From: Clostridiales bacterium
Lineage (GTDB): Bacteria > Bacillota > Clostridia > Christensenellales > Pumilibacteraceae
Direction: 5' to 3'
Length of the DNA: 56,815 nt
Assembly (NCBI GenBank): GCA_015055625.1
Contig: SVHU01000016.1
Coordinates: forward strand, 1 to 56,815
How positions within the stretch are numbered: position 1 is the stretch's first letter; each line of letters begins with the position of its first letter. The notes under the pieces are model-generated. The model searched no databases and was not told the origin of the DNA. It saw only the letters and a list, made by a program, of their open reading frames with translations. This document shows positions 51,726 through 56,815 of the stretch, piece after piece. Made by a program: the position numbers and the translations under genes.

Positions 51726-53609
51726 TTATGTCCTCAAAAGCACCACGTCGCCCTTTATAATTTGCTCGCCTGCAAGTGGCAAGGCGGAAATTATCACGTC
51801 GCCCTCTCCCTCAACCTCAAAGTTCAGCGAAAGCTCTTTAAGCGCTTTTATAGCCTCGTTGTAACTCATTCCCTCTACGCTTGGCATGGTTACGTATTCT
51901 ATGCTCTCATTTACCGTAGGCGCAGTCTTTTCGTATGCAAAAATCCTGGAAAAAACATCGGAAACAGCAGGTGCGGCAACGATTGAACCGTAGTACGCGT
52001 AAGAGGATGGTTCGTCGACAATCATAAGTATTGCATACTTGGGATTTTCTACCGGGGCAAAGCCTACAAAGGAGGAAACGTACTTACCTTGCGCGATATG
52101 ACCGTTTTCATACTTTTGCGCCGTACCTGTCTTTCCGCCAATGCGGTAGCCTTGCACCGAAGCTTTCTTTCCGCTTCCCTTGCTTACTACGTTTTCCAGC
52201 AGTTCACACATTTTTTTGCTTGTGTTTTCGGATAAAATTCTATGCGAGGAATTTTCGTATTTGTACAAAAAATTGCCATACGTATCGCGGATTTCGGTCG
52301 CAAAGTGAGGTGTTACGCTGTGTCCGCCGTTTACTACGCTACACACTCCGCTAAGCAATTGAACGGGCGTTACAGCAACCGCTTGACCAAAGCCAATACG
52401 CGCTAAGTCCACTGTTTTTACCGAGCTTTCTCTCATAAGAAGTCCGCTACTTTCCCCGAAAAAGTCCACGCCGGTCTTTTTACCAAAGCCAAAATTCCTC
52501 AGCCCCTGATAGAATTTTTCCACGCCCATAGATAGCGCCAAGTCCATAAAAACGCAGTTACAGCTGTTCATTACGCCCTCAGCAAGGTTCTGACTTGCGT
52601 GCCCCCTGCTTCGCCAGCACTTAATACGCTGACCGTCTACAATACGGTAACCCGGGCAAAAAAACGACCTGTTTTCGCTGACACATCCGTATTCTAAAGC
52701 AAGCGCGGTAGTGAAAATTTTGAAGGTAGAACCCGGCTCGTACACGTCCACAATCATAGAGTTTTTACTATACGCGTTGAGCATATTAATATCGTGGCGC
52801 GGAAGATTGTTAAGGTCGTAAGTGGGCGTTGAACACATTGCAACAATTCCGCCGTCGTTTACGTTCATAACAATCATGCTAGCACGCTTGCAGTTCCATT
52901 GCTCGTGCGCAATTTTTATGGCGTTTTCGCAAAAGGCTTGAATATTAATATCAATAGTGGTTGTAAGCGTTGCACCGTCTATGCTGGGAAGATAAGAATA
53001 CGTGGGAGAAATTTCGCTACCGCGGTTGTCGGAAGTTATCAAAAGCTTACCGTCTACGCCACGTATCATTTTGTCATAATACCCCTCCAGCCCGTTTTGC
53101 CCCTCGTTGTCGATATTGGTATAGCCTACCACTTGCGCCAAAAAATCGCTGTACGGATAGTCGCGCTTACTGTCGGATGTGAGGTACACGCCGTCGAGCT
53201 TAAGAGCTTGAATTTGTTTGCCAATATCCTCGGATACATTCTTTTTTACCGTGATTTCGCCCACACTTGCCGAAGTTATCTTGTCAAGAAGCTTGTTTTC
53301 GTCTAACTCCAGCAATTTTGAAAGCGAAGACGCGACTTTTTGCGGATTTGATACGCTTCTGGGGCGAAGATAAACCGTGTAAACGGACTGATTTCCCACG
53401 ATTACATTGCCGTTTCTGTCGGTTATCACTCCACGATTTGCCTTTAGCGGTAGATCGCGATACCATTGTTCGTTGCCCTTTTTAACGAGAAAATCGCTGT
53501 CTATAACACAGACAACGAACAGTCGAACAATGAGAAGGATAAAAATAAAGGCTATTGAAAGATATGCAATCAATAGCCTCATTCGTGTTTTTACCAAACT
53601 GTTATTCAA
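51726..53609 (-). CDS. spoVD: class B penicillin-binding protein (SpoVD/PBP2B type) with PASTA domain
   Basis: Membrane-anchored transpeptidase that crosslinks septal or cortex peptidoglycan; 627 residues. One N-terminal helix (LLIAYLSIAFIFILLIVRLF), a pedestal region from ANRGVITDRNGNVIV, and the transpeptidase domain with EPGSTFK (catalytic Ser, about 295), SCN and GGKTGTAQK. A single PASTA repeat ends the protein (YVTMPSVEGMSYNEAIKALK). The start is a TTG with GGAGG 10 bp before it. With only one such gene in the cluster, it may serve both division and sporulation roles; pbpB versus spoVD cannot be told apart. Confidence 0.88.
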   Translation of the reverse strand: MNNSLVKTRMRLLIAYLSIAFIFILLIVRLFVVCVIDSDFLVKKGNEQWYRDLPLKANRGVITDRNGNVIVGNQSVYTVYLRPRSVSNPQKVASSLSKLLELDENKLLDKITSASVGEITVKKNVSEDIGKQIQALKLDGVYLTSDSKRDYPYSDFLAQVVGYTNIDNEGQNGLEGYYDKMIRGVDGKLLITSDNRGSEISPTYSYLPSIDGATLTTTIDINIQAFCENAIKIAHEQWNCKRASMIVMNVNDGGIVAMCSTPTYDLNNLPRHDINMLNAYSKNSMIVDVYEPGSTFKIFTTALALEYGCVSENRSFFCPGYRIVDGQRIKCWRSRGHASQNLAEGVMNSCNCVFMDLALSMGVEKFYQGLRNFGFGKKTGVDFFGESSGLLMRESSVKTVDLARIGFGQAVAVTPVQLLSGVCSVVNGGHSVTPHFATEIRDTYGNFLYKYENSSHRILSENTSKKMCELLENVVSKGSGKKASVQGYRIGGKTGTAQKYENGHIAQGKYVSSFVGFAPVENPKYAILMIVDEPSSYAYYGSIVAAPAVSDVFSRIFAYEKTAPTVNESIEYVTMPSVEGMSYNEAIKALKELSLNFEVEGEGDVIISALPLAGEQIIKGDVVLLRT

Positions 53610-53615
53610 TTAGTT

Positions 53616-54197
53616 TTAGCCTCCGATCACTCCCGAAAACCAATCACAGAAAGCGTCGAAAACGTTTGTGGAAGAAGAATAAGATTCGTTTTCGTAGGTA
53701 GGAACAAGAGTAACTGTTCCGTCTACGGAAGTGTCAACCATGCCGTTAGCCTGAGCGCTTTGTTCGATGTAGGAATCCGACGAAAGTTCGTCAAGCTGAG
53801 CTTCCTGCACTCTTACGATAGTACTCATTGTCTTAACCTGGCTTTCAACCGCGCCAACTTCTTTTTGAGTGTTGCCGATAATAATACCGGTGATTGCAAC
53901 AATTATGGAAAGAACGAAAGCGATGCCAACGTATAAACCAAGTAAAGCTTTGCTCTTTATGGAAAGGCTGGTGATAGTAGCTACTTCGTTTTTGGGCTCT
54001 ACTTTAGCGGTGGGGGCTTTTTCGGTGTGCTTAGGTACGGAAATTCTTCTTTCAATTACGATTTCTTCCTTTTCGGGAGTAAAGATAGACTCGTCGGTAA
54101 GTCTTTTAGTTTCGCTACTTACGCGCGAGATAGGGCGATAGCCTATGCCGTATCTTCTCTCCTTTTCGGTAATTGTTTCAGGTGTTGTTGTTACCAT
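53616..54197 (-). CDS. ftsL: FtsL-like division protein
   Basis: Product of 193 residues. A long hydrophilic N-terminal part (about 75 residues) precedes a single membrane helix (LLGLYVGIAFVLSIIVAITG) and a short extracellular coiled coil (KEVGAVESQVKTMSTIVRVQ) that ends with the common AQANGMV-type motif. Sequence alone would not name it, but length, topology and the slot between rsmH and the PBP gene fit FtsL. The cytosolic part is longer than usual (B. subtilis FtsL is 117 residues). Confidence 0.78.
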   Translation of the reverse strand: MVTTTPETITEKERRYGIGYRPISRVSSETKRLTDESIFTPEKEEIVIERRISVPKHTEKAPTAKVEPKNEVATITSLSIKSKALLGLYVGIAFVLSIIVAITGIIIGNTQKEVGAVESQVKTMSTIVRVQEAQLDELSSDSYIEQSAQANGMVDTSVDGTVTLVPTYENESYSSSTNVFDAFCDWFSGVIGG

Positions 54198-54232
54198 AAT
54201 ATTAACCTCCGTCCTTTTTTATAACTTCTTTC

Positions 54233-55153
54233 CTATAATTTTTCGATAATCCTTAATGTTGCGCTTGCGCTTCTGGAATTGAGTTCCAATTCCTCTTTGC
54301 TCGGCTTGATTTTGCCAAGCGATTTGACCGTGGCTTTGTGTCCACAAATGCAAATGGGTAGTTTTTTGTCGCAAATACAGTCAGTTGAATGTAATGCGAA
54401 CGCCTTTTTTACTATTCTGTCTTCCAGGGAGTGGAATGTGATAATACACAACCTCGCTCCGCTGTTAAGTTTTGCTATAATGTCTTCGATAACGGTGTCA
54501 AGACCGTTGAGTTCGCCGTTTACCTCAATACGAATCGCCTGAAAAGTCTTTTTTGCAGGGTGTCCGTTCTTTTGAGCTTGCATAGGTACGCTTTGTTTTA
54601 CGATTTCGGCAAGCTGGAGAGTGGTTTCGATAGGTTTGTTTTTTCTTGCGTTTACGATATTTCTTGCAATTCGGCGCGAAAAACGTTCTTCGGCGTATAA
54701 GTACAAGATATCGGCAAGCTTTTCTTCGGAATACGTGTTTACTACGTCGTAAGCAGAAAGCGGTTGCTCGTCGCTCATTCTCATATCGAGCTTTCCGTCA
54801 AACCTGTAAGAAAATCCGCGTTCGGGCTCGTCGATTTGATGTGAGGAAATTCCAAGATCGAGAAGCGCTCCGTCTATCTTATCTACGCCTAAACTCTCGA
54901 TAACGTTACTGAAATTTTTGTAATTGTCCCTAACGAGGTTAAATCTGCCTGCATATTCTGGTTTGTTAAGGCGAAGTTTTGCGTTTTCGATTGCATCTTT
55001 GTCTAAGTCCGTTGCAATAAGATTTCCGCCACGCATCAAAATTCCTTCGGAATGTCCTGCGCCACCGAGCGTTCCGTCAAAATACGTTCCACCCGCTTTT
55101 ATGTTGAGGTTGTCCAAACATTCGTTGTATAAAACAGGAACGTGATAACTCAT
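54233..55153 (-). CDS. rsmH: 16S rRNA m4C1402 methyltransferase
   Basis: Methylates C1402 of 16S rRNA with S-adenosylmethionine; 306 residues, normal length. HVPVLYNECLDNLNIKAGGT, the SAM-binding YFDGTLGGAGHSEGIL, LDLGISSHQIDEPERGFSYR, FQAIRIEVNGELNGLDTVI and ITFHSLEDRIVKKAF are all family signatures. It is 1 bp downstream of mraZ in the standard order. Confidence 0.97.
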   Translation of the reverse strand: MSYHVPVLYNECLDNLNIKAGGTYFDGTLGGAGHSEGILMRGGNLIATDLDKDAIENAKLRLNKPEYAGRFNLVRDNYKNFSNVIESLGVDKIDGALLDLGISSHQIDEPERGFSYRFDGKLDMRMSDEQPLSAYDVVNTYSEEKLADILYLYAEERFSRRIARNIVNARKNKPIETTLQLAEIVKQSVPMQAQKNGHPAKKTFQAIRIEVNGELNGLDTVIEDIIAKLNSGARLCIITFHSLEDRIVKKAFALHSTDCICDKKLPICICGHKATVKSLGKIKPSKEELELNSRSASATLRIIEKL

Positions 55154-55154
55154 A

Positions 55155-55592
55155 CTACGCTTCCTTGGACGCTATCTTTTTAAGACACTCGTCATAGTCG
55201 TCAGAGTCAAGGTTTGCATACGCGTTCCAACGCTCTTCACTCCAAATTTCCACTCTGTCAAACGCGCCGATTGTTACGATGTTCTTAACGATGCCTGCGT
55301 GCTTGATAAGGTTTTGGGGAAGAAGAATTCTACCCTGCTTGTCCTCTTCGGTTACTACCGTGGACGAAGTAAGAAGTCTGAGCGCCTTTGTTTTGTCAGC
55401 TTGTGTAAAGTCGTTGTTTGCGAACTTGGTGGCGAACATGTTGTTCATTGCCTCTTGAGAGTACACGAATAAGCATCCGTCCGTTCCTTTTAGTATAACG
55501 GGAGATTCGCCAAGCGCGTCTTTAAGCTTAGCCGGTATTCTTATTCTGCTCTTCTCGTCTATTTGATGATGATATTCGCCCATCAACAACAT
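55155..55592 (-). CDS. mraZ: transcriptional regulator MraZ
   Basis: DNA-binding regulator and first gene of the division/cell-wall cluster; 145 residues. Two AbrB-like repeats: MGEYHHQIDEKSRIRIPAKL at the start and STVVTEEDKQGRILLPQNL in the second half. The start ATG at 55592 follows AAAGGAGG by 12 bp; a second ATG three codons later is an alternative. The promoter region carries three AAAGTGK boxes, the likely self-binding sites. Confidence 0.95.
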   Translation of the reverse strand: MLLMGEYHHQIDEKSRIRIPAKLKDALGESPVILKGTDGCLFVYSQEAMNNMFATKFANNDFTQADKTKALRLLTSSTVVTEEDKQGRILLPQNLIKHAGIVKNIVTIGAFDRVEIWSEERWNAYANLDSDDYDECLKKIASKEA

Positions 55593-55630
55593 ACGCGCCC
55601 TTTGCCTCCTTTACACTATATCGTGATTAT

Positions 55631-55677
55631 ATTATAACATAACTAATTGACACTTTGCAACCACTTTTGACCACTTT
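55631..55677 (-). promoter_or_regulatory. mraZ promoter with three MraZ-type boxes
   Basis: Read leftward: AAAGTGG (55671-55677), AAAGTGG (55661-55667) and AAAGTGT (55650-55656) as direct repeats at 10- and 11-bp steps, then TATAAT (55631-55636). A -35 TTGCAA (55655-55660) overlaps the boxes, with an 18-bp spacer. A further CCACTTT lies at 55712. MraZ of other bacteria binds short direct repeats of this kind, so autorepression is likely. Confidence 0.65.
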
Positions 55678-55855
55678 TTATAATTTTTTTTGGATTTTTT
55701 TGATATTTCAACCACTTTGCGCCATTTTGGGATAAAAACGCGGGGTTTTTGGGTGGTCAAGGATGGTTGGGTGGTAATTCGGGCGTGGGTGGGGATTTTA
55801 GTGGGATTGCTTCGGTGCGGAGGCGCACTGCCGATATGGGGTTGGGTTATAATTC

Positions 55856-55920
55856 GGGCGATTCGTGAATCGCCCCTACATTTGGGGGTGAGTTATAATC
55901 GGGCGATTCGTGAATCGCCC
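55856..55920. repeat. REP palindromes, two copies
   Basis: GGGCGATTCGTGAATCGCCC occurs at 55856-55875 and 55901-55920, each followed by CCTACATTTGGGGG. It forms a 9-bp stem. The preceding 55740-55850 is G-rich and contains a second related module (GGTGCGGAGGCGCACTGCC, from about 55813). The open frame through 55690-55992 is a by-product of these repeats. Confidence 0.8.
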
Positions 55921-56032
55921 CTACATTTGGGGGTGGGTGTATTTCGGGCGTGGGTAGTAATTGGGGGTTGGGGGATTGTATTGACAAAATAGGGGGATAT
56001 ATGATATAATTTTAATATAAGGGGTTGGAGAA

Positions 56033-56512
56033 ATGTTGAAACAAAGAAAAAATATTAGGTTACGTTATTTCGATTATAATTCGGCAGGGGCATATTTTGT
56101 GACATTTTGCACACATAATCAGGATAATATTTTAGCGTCTTTTGTAGGGGCGATTCACGAATCGCCCGAAATGATTTTGACGGATTATGGTATTATTGTT
56201 GACAATATTATAAAAAATTTGCAATATCAAAACGTATCAATTCCATACTACACCGTTATGCCAAACCACGTACATTTAGTCATTATTGTAAACGACAACG
56301 TCGTAAAAAATACGCGTTCGATTGTTTCAAACGTTATAGGTTTTATTAAAATGAACGCGTCAAAACAAGCACATAAGATTGACGAAAATATCAACGTTTG
56401 GCAACGTGGATTTTATGACCACGTTATTAGAGATGAAAATGATTATATTTCAATCGTTGAGTATATACAAAATAATCCGTTAAAATGGGTTTTAGATAAA
56501 TATTATAAATAA
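56033..56512 (+). CDS. REP-associated tyrosine transposase (RAYT, Y1/IS200-like)
   Basis: Single-strand DNA transposase-like protein of 159 residues. The HUH motif is seen in MPNHVHLVIIVND (about 77-90), preceded by RLRYFDYNSAGAYFVTFCTH, and the likely catalytic tyrosine lies in the C-terminal segment ENDYISIVEYIQNNPLKW. The family moves or maintains REP palindromes, and these surround the gene. It has its own ribosome site (TTGGAGAA). A complete REP palindrome lies in frame inside the gene (56148-56167), encoding FVGAIHESPE. Confidence 0.85.
   Translation: MLKQRKNIRLRYFDYNSAGAYFVTFCTHNQDNILASFVGAIHESPEMILTDYGIIVDNIIKNLQYQNVSIPYYTVMPNHVHLVIIVNDNVVKNTRSIVSNVIGFIKMNASKQAHKIDENINVWQRGFYDHVIRDENDYISIVEYIQNNPLKWVLDKYYK
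56148..56167. repeat. REP palindrome inside the RAYT coding sequence
   Basis: GGGCGATTCACGAATCGCCC, the reverse orientation of the flanking copies, lies within codons 39-45 without breaking the frame. Confidence 0.85.
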
Positions 56513-56597
56513 AACCAACCACATAGCCATTTTAGGGTGTGTGGTTGGTTTTTATTAAGTTGTTATAATATAGGATTTTGGGGGTGGGTGGTAGTTC

Positions 56598-56785
56598 GGG
56601 CGATTCGTGAATCGGTGCGGTGGCGCACACCCGTTATGGGGGTGAGTGATAATTCGGTTTACGTTGTAATTCGGGCGATTCGTGAATCGCCCCTACATAA
56701 TAACTGTCGTTATTAATTGTTATCTTTACTCAAAGTACAACATATCGGATGCAACGTCACGGTGCTTCGGGCGATTCGTGAATCG
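56598..56785. repeat. REP elements right of the transposase gene
   Basis: A full copy lies at 56673-56692. Two variants (56598-56614 and 56769-56785) keep GGGCGATTCGTGAATCG and then switch to a GTGCGRTGGCGCACACCC module with its own hairpin. The 303 bp after the transposase gene contain no other gene. Confidence 0.75.
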
Positions 56786-56815
56786 ATGCGATGGCGCACA
56801 CCCGTTATGGGGTTG

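Noticed and set aside
55690-55992. 100-codon open frame left of the transposase gene
   Set aside because: It runs through G-rich REP repeats, and its protein repeats IRESPLHLG only because the DNA repeats; no ribosome site.
55856-56785. Repeated GGGCGATTCGTGAATCGCCC as a CRISPR array
   Set aside because: Spacing is irregular, repeats are palindromic with two module types, and no cas genes are present; REP/RAYT explains them.

Overview
The window looks like a chromosomal piece of a low-to-middle GC, endospore-forming Clostridia-type bacterium. The evidence is spoIIGA, sigE, sigG, spoIVA and a YlmC/YmxH gene next to division and wall genes, sigma-A type promoters, and a MurE with the DNPR motif that goes with meso-diaminopimelate peptidoglycan. 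A finer placement (for example Christensenellales) is only a guess.

Left accessory part (1-7362): a sugar-related set with L-ribulose-5-P 4-epimerase, a Gfo/Idh/MocA oxidoreductase, an FAD-dependent oxidoreductase and two AraC-type regulators (one with a PocR sensor domain). It also holds two decayed genes and two tRNA genes.

Mobile region (7363-22001): an integrated element of about 13.5 kb (8461-21971) sits in a tRNA-Lys(UUU) gene between 45-bp direct repeats, with its tyrosine integrase next to the intact tRNA. It carries an HUH rolling-circle initiator, a GC-rich nested palindrome that could be an origin or packaging signal, a Cro/C1-like repressor facing a promoter with two operators, a run of small genes, exported proteins, a large surface protein with a C-terminal anchor, a 32-residue membrane peptide and a membrane-bound Zot/FtsK-like ATPase. 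This is the layout of a filamentous (inovirus-like) prophage. To its left is a scrambled array of right-arm fragments from related elements.

The most unusual signal is a repeated pair: a small basic protein gene followed by an oppositely oriented RNA gene of about 65-80 nt. Each RNA gene has its own promoter with a 17-bp spacer and an intrinsic terminator whose U-tract runs into the protein gene's stop codon. It occurs twice in the live element (13806-14245 and 20052-20658) and twice in the remnants. I found no name for it; an RNA/protein regulatory or toxin-antitoxin-like module is one reading.

Core part (22005-55592): five tRNAs, then yfcE-like, rdgB, spoIVA, plsY, der, a membrane protein, nrdR, ylmC-like, sigG (inverted), sigE, spoIIGA, ftsZ, ftsA, ftsQ, murA and an MntP/YtaF-like gene; two long coiled-coil genes; serC-serA; a three-gene MBL/membrane operon back to back with a TPP-riboswitch-controlled thiT; and the dcw genes ftsW, murD, mraY, murE, spoVD/pbpB, ftsL, rsmH, mraZ. 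murF and murG are absent from their usual places. The right end (55690-56815) is a REP/RAYT region: a REP-associated Y1 transposase surrounded by palindromic REP sequences, one of them inside its own coding sequence.
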